Origin: Bacteroidales bacterium
GTDB lineage: Bacteria; Bacteroidota; Bacteroidia; Bacteroidales; UBA1715
Length of the DNA stretch: 39,950 bases
Direction: 5' to 3'
NCBI GenBank assembly: GCA_017618935.1
Contig: JAFZTG010000045.1
Coordinates: 1 to 39,950, forward strand
Position numbers and translations under genes: made by a program. Shown here piece after piece: positions 9,301 through 16,491 of the stretch (the stretch's first letter is position 1; each line of letters opens with the position of its first letter). The notes under the pieces are model-generated. The model did not search any database. It was not told the origin of the DNA and was given only the letters and a program-made list of their open reading frames with translations.

Positions 9301-10157
9301 TCTATTGCTTCGCAGGGCACATAAATTGTGGCACATGAAGGGAATGCGTTTTCGCCTAATGTTGGTGGCGTTGTTGCATTGATATATATTTGAGACAAAT
9401 TGCTGCAAAGTCCCAAAGCCCGATCCGCCAAATCTACAATAGTTGCAGGTATTGATATGGAATAGATCAGGTTGGATTCAATAGCATTATTTCCTATGTG
9501 AGTTAAAGTATTAGGAAGCGTGAGTGATGAAAGAGAATAACAACTACCGAATGCATCTTCTTTTATCTTTGTCAAACCCTCTGGAAGTTCTATTGATTTC
9601 AGTGCAGAGCACAAATAAAAGGCACTTGTTTCAATGCTTGTAACGGTACTAGGAATCTCAATTGATTGCAGGGATTCACATTCCCAAAACGTGCCTGAAG
9701 GTATTTTTGTGAGTTGATTTGACAATGTTACATTTGTTAGTTTCTTGCACAAAGCAAAAATATTGTCGTCCATATTTGTGAGTGAATTTGGGAATACAAC
9801 AGTTTGTAATCTTGTACAACCTTGGAATACTTGCCAGTCAATGCTTTGAACCCCTTCCTCGACAACTACCGATGTTATTTTGTTGCAATTCCAAAAAATC
9901 GAAGATTCTATTTTTATTACTTTATATTCTTCTTCTTCGTATATTACAGTACTAGGAATGATTATGTCTCCCTCTGGTGCTTCTTCATATTTGTCATTCC
10001 CTTCTTTTTCAGAAGTTACAGATACAGTTTTATTTTCGGAACTGATTATATTGTAATATAGCGTATGTCCGCTCGGACTTACTGCTGAAAAATGGTAGGC
10101 ATAAACTTGCAAAGCTCCGAAAAAAGCACAAATCAATAGGGATAGAAGTCGTTTCAT
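6330..10157 (-). CDS. Secreted LRR_5/SprB-repeat surface protein with T9SS type A sorting domain (paralog B)
   Basis: A 1,275-residue paralog of the next gene downstream. The start at 10157 gives the signal peptide MKRLLSLLICAFFGALQVYA. The order is the same: YHFSAVSPSGHTLYY; LRR_5 repeats (about 75-290, one or two more than in paralog A); the InlB-like module with FGGWNDG; four SprB-like repeats; two Fn3-like modules; and a type A sorting domain ending GIYIVIVGDKAVKVVLE. SprB repeats 2 and 3 each carry an inserted beta-sandwich-like module. By eye the Fn3 and sorting-domain ends of the two paralogs are nearly the same, while LRR and insert regions differ strongly. This points to duplication followed by module-level divergence. 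The gene has its own promoter element. It is predicted to be a T9SS cargo on the cell surface; the ligand is unknown. Confidence 0.9.
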   Translation of the reverse strand: MKRLLSLLICAFFGALQVYAYHFSAVSPSGHTLYYNIISSENKTVSVTSEKEGNDKYEEAPEGDIIIPSTVIYEEEEYKVIKIESSIFWNCNKITSVVVEEGVQSIDWQVFQGCTRLQTVVFPNSLTNMDDNIFALCKKLTNVTLSNQLTKIPSGTFWECESLQSIEIPSTVTSIETSAFYLCSALKSIELPEGLTKIKEDAFGSCYSLSSLTLPNTLTHIGNNAIESNLIYSISIPATIVDLADRALGLCSNLSQIYINATTPPTLGENAFPSCATIYVPCEAIDAYKTHEDWIPYKSLLETASHKVLVSPSYAGYGAVTIEMTNSCDDEFTAIITAVSEDEDNYQFGGWNDGNKDNPRTITVTKDTSFTATFGKKPKIINLETVDPICTSATGSASFDVTNGVAPYTILWNDGNTDNPRTGMTYGEYYFVATDAESYTSDTTYVTLSPNEENMPQVSLHSTNPICETENGTIEATVSGGTEPYIYSWSESKVKETSVLNFETEISDDKMYVYEFDVNNSQDYTVKNISVENSGAAGSDHSVHVQQDLTDNYAYQLNLKTEDLFSEQEITESYGLSFYHKGSSSQFYIRSEYDWSTSYPIPYHSEWTLVSISWNEMNIADYKFKSFAWISYDNPDLWLDELSILSYDNSVSLSSEKSIQNLAAGQYMFSVTDSYGCKTTENHILQKNYSNIPQPRVEYSDPVCETPNGVITANATGGTEPYVYKWTKSVFTEFAHADFENGEQTLDMQIYPDRNDSFIYTEKTLNATKGGANNTEQAIHVQVTIEPKNAFAIYYNMEEMDLSNTYGLSFYHKGSSVHFAGYSTKTNQLTSLYTIPYNGDWSFIQLTWAELGFTGSDLEEIPFFLWESLLSNEGEYDFWLDEIAILSYDSEQELSTLQTIDELSAGLYNLKVTDAHGCAASQSVELTKDESNKPVITKSFTNAICGHDVGEISISYENGNGELQYAWNDGSTELQRENLAPGIYTFTISDEYGCTASDVTEIKAESFKYQPELALVTVSQQSPANLVIWQKEENEAIDFYTIYRETTSANVYEKIEDVPFNQTSIYVDENTDSQTKAYRYKISATDYCGNESPQSPNHKTINATASLGVGGVVNLIWDGYEGFDFSTYSIYRITKDGTTEIDKVPSTNWTYVDKNVPQNTLSYFVAVELPAVIDVNKPFVKAESGPFSLAMSNIAEVENQGTAIALVDENMANVYSAHNAIVVENAGENQITICNAIGKTIARAKGENETKKSFAVESGIYIVIVGDKAVKVVLE
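7460..7979 (-). other. Beta-sandwich-like module inserted in SprB repeat 3 of paralog B
   Basis: Residues about 727-900 lie between PYVYKW and ELSAGLYNLKVTDAHGC. Signatures are HADFENGEQ, GGANNTEQAIHV, YGLSFYHKG, NGDWSFIQL and FWLDEIAIL. This copy looks most like a family-11-type carbohydrate-binding module, beginning with a DFENG strand and ending in a WLDEI strand. Boundaries are approximate. Confidence 0.6.
8180..8690 (-). other. Beta-sandwich-like module inserted in SprB repeat 2 of paralog B
   Basis: Residues about 490-660 lie between PYIYSW and NLAAGQYMFSVTDSYGC. Signatures are LNFETE, GAAGSDHSVHV, YGLSFYHKG, HSEWTLVSI and LWLDELSIL, in the same order as in the other copies. Boundaries are approximate. 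Confidence 0.6.
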
Positions 10158-10192
10158 ATTGAAGTCATTTATATTCACACATATTTTCGCGG

Positions 10193-10200
10193 CAAAGATA
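10193..10200 (-). promoter_or_regulatory. -7 promoter element of paralog B
   Basis: The minus strand reads TATCTTTG, a perfect TAnnTTTG, about 36 nt before the ATG. A TTTG lies 17 nt upstream, slightly closer than the usual -33 spacing. Confidence 0.5.
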
Positions 10201-10241
10201 GTTTTTTTGTTGTAATACAAATAACATTAGGACACTTTTCA

Positions 10242-12140
10242 TTACAAGGCTATTTGCACCAAGACATTACCTCGTAATTTTTTCTGCTCGGGATATAATA
10301 CATACGATTCGGGCAACGGAAAATCGTTGGCATAGCGTGTTTGTGCAAGTTTCATTTCCAACGAAAGTTTTTGCAAACATTTCCATTTTGCCACCACGTA
10401 CCAATACGTTCCGGTGTAATAATATTGCGCACTTGCAAAAACATACTGCACATCGTCTTCCCAGGCATATAACCTGTTGTCGAACGAGGCGTTGAATTGT
10501 GCGAAACGTGTGCTGAACGTAAGATGCGGCAACGGTTTCCAAACGACATCCTCGTAAGTCAATATGCCATAGTCGTCGCTTTGTGCAGAAAGCCGAACAG
10601 AGAATTTCATTTGTAAGGCATTGCTTACAGGTAAACTTGCGTATAACGTGTGTGTGCTTCTGGTTGCCAACCCTAAAGAATCGCCTGTTTGCACGGTATG
10701 CGAAAGTTGATAGTATGCCGAAATGCCTTGAAACGTTTTATATAACAATTTCACTTTCAATACATTACCTTTTTCTGTGAATTGTTCCGACGATTTTGCA
10801 GGAGTGCAAAACAGATCAGTTGAGCCATACAATGTCGTATTGGAACCAAGATGCAGACGAAAACTTGTGGTCGCACCTCTTTCATTGCCAACGGCTGACG
10901 ACATAAAACTATCATATTCAGATTGATACAATCGAAAACTTTGCGAAAGTTGTACATTGTCGTTCAAAGAATATTGTAAGCCGTGGATAGTGGCGAAATC
11001 GCAATTTTCATCAATGGCAAACTCGCCAAACAAACGGATTTTTCGCTTGAAATATGTGTAAAATGCCGTTGCATTCGTCAGTTTCGAGTTTTTTTCTTCC
11101 AACGAGAAACGATGTTGCAACCACGCGCCACCAACTCGTAAACGATTCGTTGAGTATTGCAGATGGCAACCATATAACGAATAGTTGATTGCTTCTTTCG
11201 AGTCTTGTTCCGACAACGTCCGATGATAGCCCGTCTTTTGGATTGTAAACGGAAAATCTTCGTCATTCTTGAATTTCCCGTCTAACCGACGGAAAGAGAA
11301 GAATGGTGTCATTTGCAACTGTTTCAGTCGCAAACTCATTCCACAACCACGAGAAAACAGATATTCCGACGTAGAACTATGTTTTGAAAGCAGATTCGCC
11401 GTACTTCCGCTTGTTTCCAGAGAGTTTCCGAAACTGCCGCCTTGTGCCAGCGTCAATCCTTGCGCGATGGAAACTCGGTAATCGCCAATCACCAGATTCG
11501 ACACAACACCTCGATTTTTCAACTGTACATAAAATGACTGCGAATCAAACCCTCGTGGCAGCGCATACGATTCGCCCATATCTTTTTTCAGCGTGAATCC
11601 CCAGTATAAAGAATTATAGGATTGAAAACGATAACGCAACACGTGTTTCGTCGCTCCGCCTGCATAATGGTAGTAATCTTTATATTCATCCGTGTCGACA
11701 TTCATAAAAGTGAACGTCGATGCGAATACATGCTTTCCGCCAGCAATCAAATCTTCAACAGATTTCATCTTGGAAACAGGCGCGACCGAGAGAAAACACG
11801 AAAGCAAGCGAGATTTCTCCAACGGCAAGCCCAACACATATTGCAACTCGTAAATGCTGTACAACGGAGCATTGTGCGAAACGTAAAACAGCAAACTCTG
11901 CTTCTCGAAGTCGCTGAGAAAAAACAGCACATTGCAGTCGTCCTCGGTCAAATCATTGACGTTGATTTTATGATTGTACAATTCTTCCAATCCAGAAATA
12001 TCGTCTTCGGAGTATTCCACATCGGAGTCCAACACGCTGGAAAGCATAGTTTCCCACTCTTGCGAGCGACACAACGTCGGCATACACAAGCACACACACA
12101 CAATTATTGTGTATTTTATGAGAAAACGCGGCATTTTCAT
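10242..12140 (-). CDS. Helix-hairpin-helix outer-membrane beta-barrel protein
   Basis: A 632-residue predicted outer-membrane protein of a Bacteroidota family annotated only as helix-hairpin-helix domain-containing. It has a signal peptide ending at CMPTLCRSQ. A HhH-like N-terminal part follows, with NHKINVNDLTEDD and IYELQYVLGLPLEKSRLL, similar to the ComEA/competence HhH fold. The remaining 450 or so residues alternate polar and aromatic positions in amphipathic strands, as in a beta barrel (for example SFYVQLKNRGVVSNLVIGDYRV). The last residues, NVLVQIAL, are a typical barrel end. I chose the ATG at 12140; the next in-frame ATG at 12134 is equally possible because the promoter -7 element lies only four bases upstream. 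Function is unknown; the HhH part may bind a partner in the periplasm rather than DNA. Confidence 0.82.
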   Translation of the reverse strand: MKMPRFLIKYTIIVCVCLCMPTLCRSQEWETMLSSVLDSDVEYSEDDISGLEELYNHKINVNDLTEDDCNVLFFLSDFEKQSLLFYVSHNAPLYSIYELQYVLGLPLEKSRLLSCFLSVAPVSKMKSVEDLIAGGKHVFASTFTFMNVDTDEYKDYYHYAGGATKHVLRYRFQSYNSLYWGFTLKKDMGESYALPRGFDSQSFYVQLKNRGVVSNLVIGDYRVSIAQGLTLAQGGSFGNSLETSGSTANLLSKHSSTSEYLFSRGCGMSLRLKQLQMTPFFSFRRLDGKFKNDEDFPFTIQKTGYHRTLSEQDSKEAINYSLYGCHLQYSTNRLRVGGAWLQHRFSLEEKNSKLTNATAFYTYFKRKIRLFGEFAIDENCDFATIHGLQYSLNDNVQLSQSFRLYQSEYDSFMSSAVGNERGATTSFRLHLGSNTTLYGSTDLFCTPAKSSEQFTEKGNVLKVKLLYKTFQGISAYYQLSHTVQTGDSLGLATRSTHTLYASLPVSNALQMKFSVRLSAQSDDYGILTYEDVVWKPLPHLTFSTRFAQFNASFDNRLYAWEDDVQYVFASAQYYYTGTYWYVVAKWKCLQKLSLEMKLAQTRYANDFPLPESYVLYPEQKKLRGNVLVQIAL

Positions 12141-12144
12141 ATTG

Positions 12145-12152
12145 CAAATATA
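12145..12152 (-). promoter_or_regulatory. -7 promoter element directly before the HhH barrel gene
   Basis: The minus strand reads TATATTTG, ending four bases before the ATG at 12140. Transcription would start at or inside the first codons, implying a leaderless or nearly leaderless message. Confidence 0.45.
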
Positions 12153-12171
12153 CATTTAATTGAGTTTTTCT

Positions 12172-12179
12172 TACATTTG
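12172..12179 (+). promoter_or_regulatory. -7 promoter element for the 12196 gene and rsmI
   Basis: The plus strand reads TACATTTG (TAnnTTTG), 16 nt before the ATG at 12196. It sits back to back with the minus-strand element at 12145-12152. Confidence 0.5.
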
Positions 12180-12195
12180 TACAAATCATTTTCTC

Positions 12196-12816
12196 ATGGA
12201 AAATTCAAATTCAATGAACGATATCCAAAAACTTGTGCAAGAAATTGCTACGTACTGCAATCGCTATACTTCGGCGGCTTCCATTCCGACAATAGAAGTA
12301 GATATTTTGAAGCAAAAAACACGAGAATTATACGACAGACTTTCTCGCATAGATTCTGCTGTTGCTACACAACCAACGCAAGAAAAACAAAAACCCAAAG
12401 AGCCTATTCAAATTGCAGAGCCTCAATCTATTGAGCATCAGAAAGAGGAAGAAAAAGCAGTAGAGATACAAGAACCGGAAGTCGTTCAACAGGAAGCCCC
12501 AGTTGACGAGCAACCTGTGCAACATGTTTCAGAAATAATTGTTGAGACAGGAAAGAAAAACATTGAAACCGTCAATGACCGATTATCGCATATTTCGGAA
12601 CTAACCCCTGACACGTTTGGTTTCAATGACCGCATTCATTACCGAACGCTGCTTTTCAACAACGACAAGGATTTGTTTGAAAAAACGATTGGAATTATTA
12701 ATGACAGTGATTCGTTCGATAGTGCCTTGCAATATCTTCAAGAGAATTTCGATTGGGATTTTGAGAAAAACGATGTGAAAAAATTCCTTACGTTCATTAA
12801 ACGCAGATTTCAATAG
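12196..12816 (+). CDS. Conserved hypothetical protein, acidic linker plus C-terminal helical domain
   Basis: A 206-residue cytosolic protein of unknown function. It has a helical N-terminus (about 1-55, EIATYCNRYTSAASIPTIEVD). A Gln/Glu/Pro-rich low-complexity linker follows (about 58-110). The conserved C-terminal domain (about 125-206) carries FGFNDRIHYRTLLFNNDKDLFEKTI and ENFDWDFEKNDVKKFLTFIKRRF. From memory, this C-terminal pattern recurs in hypothetical proteins of Bacteroidales. The reading frame opens at 12160, but that Met precedes the -7 promoter element, so the ATG at 12196 (MENSNSMNDIQ) is preferred. It ends one base before rsmI, so the two are co-transcribed. A link to ribosome or translation work is only a guess from that neighbour. 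Confidence 0.85.
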   Translation: MENSNSMNDIQKLVQEIATYCNRYTSAASIPTIEVDILKQKTRELYDRLSRIDSAVATQPTQEKQKPKEPIQIAEPQSIEHQKEEEKAVEIQEPEVVQQEAPVDEQPVQHVSEIIVETGKKNIETVNDRLSHISELTPDTFGFNDRIHYRTLLFNNDKDLFEKTIGIINDSDSFDSALQYLQENFDWDFEKNDVKKFLTFIKRRFQ

Positions 12817-12817
12817 T

Positions 12818-13516
12818 ATGGGAAAACTCGTAGTGGTTCCTACACCTGTCGGGAACCTTCAGGATATGACGTTTCGCGCCGTCGAGGTGCTTAAATCGGC
12901 AGATTTGATTCTGGCCGAGGACACACGTACATCAGGGAATCTGCTCAAACATTTCGGCATAGAGACCAAAATGATGTCGCATCACAAATTCAACGAACAT
13001 GCGACGATAGAACGAACGCTCGATATTATTCGTACTAATTCTGTCACCGCCTTGATTTCCGACGCTGGCACGCCATCAATTTCCGATCCAGGATATTTTC
13101 TGACGAAACATTGTGTTGAAAACGACATTGAAGTTGAATGTCTGCCCGGAGCAACGGCATTTGTTCCTGCTCTCGTAATGAGCGGCTTCACAACCGACAG
13201 ATTTTGTTTCGAGGGTTTTCTCCCTCACAAAAAAGGTCGGCAAAGCAGATTATTGGCTTTGAAAGACGAAACACGCACCATTATTTTCTACGAATCGCCG
13301 CATCGTGTTGTAAAAACGTTGATGCAGATTCAGGAATTTATCGGCGAACGCAACGTTGCTGTAGTGCGAGAAATCTCAAAAATTTACCAAGAAGTTGTTC
13401 GTGGCAGTATTCCTACCGTCATTAAACATTTTCAGGAGAAGCAACCCAAAGGAGAATTTGTGTTGCTTGTAGCGGGAAAAGAAGACACCATTAACCTTGA
13501 TGACGACGAGGAATAA
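12818..13516 (+). CDS. rsmI: 16S rRNA (cytidine(1402)-2'-O)-methyltransferase
   Basis: SAM-dependent enzyme that 2'-O-methylates C1402 in the decoding centre of 16S rRNA. The 232-residue protein shows the tetrapyrrole-methylase-like fold: the N-terminal LVVVPTPVGNLQDMT, then LILAEDTRTSGNLLKHFGI, the GTPSISDPG loop (about residues 86-94), PGATAFVPALVMSGF, and FYESPHRVVKTL. It lacks the extra C-terminal helical domain of longer homologues, which is normal for Bacteroidota. The ATG lies one base after the upstream gene's stop. It converges on nrdG with about 70 bp between them and no clear terminator hairpin. Confidence 0.95.
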   Translation: MGKLVVVPTPVGNLQDMTFRAVEVLKSADLILAEDTRTSGNLLKHFGIETKMMSHHKFNEHATIERTLDIIRTNSVTALISDAGTPSISDPGYFLTKHCVENDIEVECLPGATAFVPALVMSGFTTDRFCFEGFLPHKKGRQSRLLALKDETRTIIFYESPHRVVKTLMQIQEFIGERNVAVVREISKIYQEVVRGSIPTVIKHFQEKQPKGEFVLLVAGKEDTINLDDDEE

Positions 13517-13585
13517 CAAAAGAGACAAAGTCCTTGAGATATTTTTTTAATTTTAAGCTTTCATTGTCAACAAGAAAAGGAATAC

Positions 13586-14053
13586 CTATTTCTTCCAAAA
13601 CTTGCTTGTAATGTCGGTCATTTCGCCCGAAGATGCGACGGAATAAAGTCGCTGATTTGTCGTAGGTTTGTTGAGAGGACCTTTTGTCTCATCGTATCCG
13701 CCCAACTTGATGTAGTCAAACAAATGAATGTTAAAATTTTCTGGCAATTTTGATTTTCCTGAGTACCACGCCGTTTTTAGTTTGGGGTACGTGGCTTTTA
13801 CATGTAAAGCCAAATCTTGCACGCTTTGAGGCTCCAAATCGCCCCCCATAAGGCACACACACGTAATGTCGTGCACATATTTGTCTATCAAGGCAGAGAG
13901 TTCCTCTGTCGTAAGATTTTCGCCTATGTCTTGTTGTAAATGAGGACTATGACAACCAACACAACGATTAGGACAATTCGTTATGTTGATAGCCAAAGTT
14001 ACCTCTTCTGGAATTTCTGCGAAAACAATATCAAAGTTGTAATACCTAAGCAT
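13586..14053 (-). CDS. nrdG: Anaerobic ribonucleoside-triphosphate reductase activating protein (radical SAM)
   Basis: Radical SAM activase that installs the glycyl radical on NrdD under anoxia. The 155-residue protein carries the cluster motif CPNRCVGC (Cys27, Cys31, Cys34; CX3CX2C). It also has CVCLMGGDLEPQ, matching the GG-E SAM-binding region of the family, and a final FDYIKLGGYDETKGPL segment. Its ATG overlaps the nrdD stop by one base (TAATG), so translation is coupled and the two proteins work together. Length and motifs are normal for NrdG. Confidence 0.94.
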   Translation of the reverse strand: MLRYYNFDIVFAEIPEEVTLAINITNCPNRCVGCHSPHLQQDIGENLTTEELSALIDKYVHDITCVCLMGGDLEPQSVQDLALHVKATYPKLKTAWYSGKSKLPENFNIHLFDYIKLGGYDETKGPLNKPTTNQRLYSVASSGEMTDITSKFWKK

Positions 14054-16164
14054 TACAAGTCAAGCACAAATTGTTTCTCGTTAGCGTAATAACGTCTTTT
14101 TGCTTCTTCCTGACGAGCAGCAGAGAAGTTGGAAACACGTTTCATATAACCGATTATACGAGTCAGATAGTCAACATTTGTGCTATGGCAATGAGGACAT
14201 TCCTTCAAGTATCTCTTGTCGATATGACCGCAATCGTTACAAATTGTGTTTGGAATATTGAACGTGAAATAGTTACAACCTTCGTGAGTAGCTACGCGAA
14301 GCAATTGACGATATTGTTCTTTTGTCAAGTGGTTTTCCAAGTTTGCATGTAATGCAGAACCACCTGTCAAGTGTTCAATATATTTACGTCCGTGCAGACG
14401 GAATTTGTCAACGATATTCAATGATTCGTCCTCAACAACATAGAAATATGAGTTGTAGCAATCACGTGGAACAACGTAACCGTCTTCTTTATCCCATTTA
14501 GCGTGTTTTACACCCACGTTTTCAGCAGGAATCATTTCACAGTTGAACATCATATCTTTTGTACGATATTTCTTGTTGTATTTTTCAACCAAACCAAGAA
14601 CGTTTTGTACAAATTCTACATATTGTGGATTGTCGTTGATTTCAATTCCTAAGAATTCAGCTGCTTCAACCAAACCGTTCACACCTACAGTCAGGTACTG
14701 ACGATTGATGTTGATGAAACCTGCGTCGAACAATGGTAACATTCCTTGTTCTTTCAATGCCTTCAAGTTTTCGTTGTAACCGATTTGAACTTTGTGAACC
14801 AAGTCAACAACAGTTTCCAAGAAACTCAAATAATGCATGTTGTTCTTTACTGCATATTGGATACAACGGTTCAAGTTGATGGTAAGCACGCTCTTAGAAC
14901 CTGTAGAAACACCTCCGGCACCAAGTGTGTAGCTAAATCCGTTGTCTTGAATCTCGTTACGCAAACGGCAGCATGAAGCCAATGAATCGGCGTTATCGCT
15001 CATATATGTGAAGAACGAGTGACCTTCGGCATACATTTCGGCTGTGAAATTACCCCATTCTTCGTCCATTACGTCACCATCCTTGGTAAGCAATGCCATA
15101 GTTTCAACAGGGAATGTCAAAACAGCTTTCGTACGTTCTTGGTTGAACCATTTCATGAAACGTTTTTGCAACCAAGAAAGTGATTCCCAGTGTGGTTGTG
15201 TACCATCAGGGAAATAAAATTCACCGAAGATGCTTTGGAAATAGTATTTGTCGTAGTATGAAATGTTCCAGAACACAGCTTGGAAGTTACGAGCTCCCGT
15301 AGGCTGGTTGATAGAATATACCACTTGTTCGAAACAGTCGTCGATAATTTTTGCGATAGAACGACGTTTTGAAGACAAATCAACCACTTCGTCGGCACGA
15401 AGATAGTAGTCTTCGCCATATTCCTTTTCAATGAAATAGTTCATATACATAAGGAACTCAGGAGTAGCACATGCACCGCTCAACATACTTGAAACGATGA
15501 ACACCATGTTGATGAATCCGCCACAGAACGCCTTCAAATTTGTAGGAGCCTTTGAGTTGCCACCTACCTCCATAGTGCCTTTCAACAACCATGGATACAT
15601 AGTGATGGAAGCACAATAGTTTGCCATCGAAGTTTCATCGTTTTTATAGATGAAGTGATTCGTAAGCATATAGATATATTTGTCGGCAAATTCCTTACCA
15701 TACAATTCTTTAAGACGGTCTGTCAACAAACGACGGTTCAAACGGATAAAGTTTGATTTTGGAAGCTCGCCAATCAATGTTGCAATGTTTTTCTTTTCAA
15801 CATTGGCATTCGCATCGTATTTTGAACCAGTCGCAGCATTTTTTGCGTTACAGTAGCTTACCAAGAAACTCAATTTTTCGCGATCCTCGCGGTCTTCCAT
15901 GTGTTTTTGGCGATACAACATATAACTTTTGGCAACAGAATAATATCGTTCAGCCATAAGTGCCACTTCCACCTGGTTTTGAATTTCTTCAACACTCATT
16001 CCGTCTGCAACGTGAACTCGACTCAACACGCCAGCCAAGTCGTCATCTGTGGCATAACTACCAACCGAAAGAAATGCTTTGCTTACCGCATACTTAATCT
16101 TGTCGATTGAAAACGGTTCTTTTGAACCATCTCGCTTTACGATTTTAATTTCTGATACTCCCAT
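14053..16164 (-). CDS. nrdD: Anaerobic (class III) ribonucleoside-triphosphate reductase
   Basis: Glycyl-radical enzyme reducing ribonucleoside triphosphates to deoxy forms for DNA synthesis without oxygen. The 703-residue protein has an N-terminal ATP-cone (KIVKRDGSKEPFSIDKIKYAV, about 7-95) for allosteric control, a large barrel with NQPTGARNFQAVFWN and SLASCCRLRNE, a four-cysteine zinc site (Cys642, 645, 656, 659), and the glycyl-radical loop RIIGYM with Gly672. Length is typical. It is followed by nrdG with a one-base overlap. A TAATTTTG promoter-like element lies at 16277-16284, and a 7-bp inverted repeat lies further upstream in the same divergent region; no clear NrdR box is visible. 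Presence of this gene supports an anaerobic lifestyle. Confidence 0.96.
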   Translation of the reverse strand: MGVSEIKIVKRDGSKEPFSIDKIKYAVSKAFLSVGSYATDDDLAGVLSRVHVADGMSVEEIQNQVEVALMAERYYSVAKSYMLYRQKHMEDREDREKLSFLVSYCNAKNAATGSKYDANANVEKKNIATLIGELPKSNFIRLNRRLLTDRLKELYGKEFADKYIYMLTNHFIYKNDETSMANYCASITMYPWLLKGTMEVGGNSKAPTNLKAFCGGFINMVFIVSSMLSGACATPEFLMYMNYFIEKEYGEDYYLRADEVVDLSSKRRSIAKIIDDCFEQVVYSINQPTGARNFQAVFWNISYYDKYYFQSIFGEFYFPDGTQPHWESLSWLQKRFMKWFNQERTKAVLTFPVETMALLTKDGDVMDEEWGNFTAEMYAEGHSFFTYMSDNADSLASCCRLRNEIQDNGFSYTLGAGGVSTGSKSVLTINLNRCIQYAVKNNMHYLSFLETVVDLVHKVQIGYNENLKALKEQGMLPLFDAGFININRQYLTVGVNGLVEAAEFLGIEINDNPQYVEFVQNVLGLVEKYNKKYRTKDMMFNCEMIPAENVGVKHAKWDKEDGYVVPRDCYNSYFYVVEDESLNIVDKFRLHGRKYIEHLTGGSALHANLENHLTKEQYRQLLRVATHEGCNYFTFNIPNTICNDCGHIDKRYLKECPHCHSTNVDYLTRIIGYMKRVSNFSAARQEEAKRRYYANEKQFVLDL

Positions 16165-16276
16165 TTTTTATAAATTTATATCATTGAACTACTCTATTTT
16201 TATACGTTTTTAATGGCTTATGCCTAATTTTACTGCGTTTTCGCCAAAGAAAATTTATCGTTTTCTTTAAGTGAAA

Positions 16277-16284
16277 CAAAATTA
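16277..16284 (-). promoter_or_regulatory. Possible -7 promoter element for nrdDG
   Basis: The minus strand reads TAATTTTG (TAnnTTTG), 113 nt before the nrdD start. No -33 element at good spacing was seen. Weak call in an AT-rich region. Confidence 0.3.
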
Positions 16285-16379
16285 TAACTTATACAAAAGA
16301 GTGCTGTAAAAAAGATGCAAAAGATATTAGCACAATGTTGTTTGAGTGCATTGTATCTTACTCATTATCTTTTTGTTAA

Positions 16380-16394
16380 TCGGTTAATAACCGA
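16380..16394. promoter_or_regulatory. Inverted repeat, possible operator between nrdD and SPFH gene
   Basis: TCGGTTA-A-TAACCGA has 7-bp perfect arms around a single A, flanked by T-rich sequence on the left and A-rich sequence on the right. It lies between the two divergent promoter-like elements, as an operator would. It does not match FNR or NrdR consensus sites that I know. Confidence 0.35.
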
Positions 16395-16457
16395 AAAATA
16401 AAAGAAATTTGTACAAACTCTTTTTTCACCTTATAACCAAAGAACAAAAACTTTTCA

Positions 16458-16465
16458 TACATTTG
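16458..16465 (+). promoter_or_regulatory. -7 promoter element of the SPFH gene
   Basis: The plus strand reads TACATTTG (TAnnTTTG), 26 nt before the ATG at 16492. Confidence 0.5.
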
Positions 16466-16491
16466 TAATGTATATTTAAAATTATTGAATT

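Larger units (their letters stand above)
16165..16491. other. 327-bp divergent regulatory region between nrdD and the SPFH gene
   Basis: AT-rich and noncoding in all frames. It holds a minus-strand promoter-like element (16277-16284), a short inverted repeat (16380-16394) and a plus-strand promoter-like element (16458-16465). Nothing resembling a riboswitch or small RNA gene was recognised, though the length would allow one. Confidence 0.5.

Noticed and set aside
13517..13585. Terminator between rsmI and nrdG
   Set aside because: There is a T-run (13543-13549) but no convincing stem before it.
16165..16491. NrdR box or cobalamin riboswitch upstream of nrdD
   Set aside because: No match to the NrdR palindrome and no conserved riboswitch core could be found by eye.
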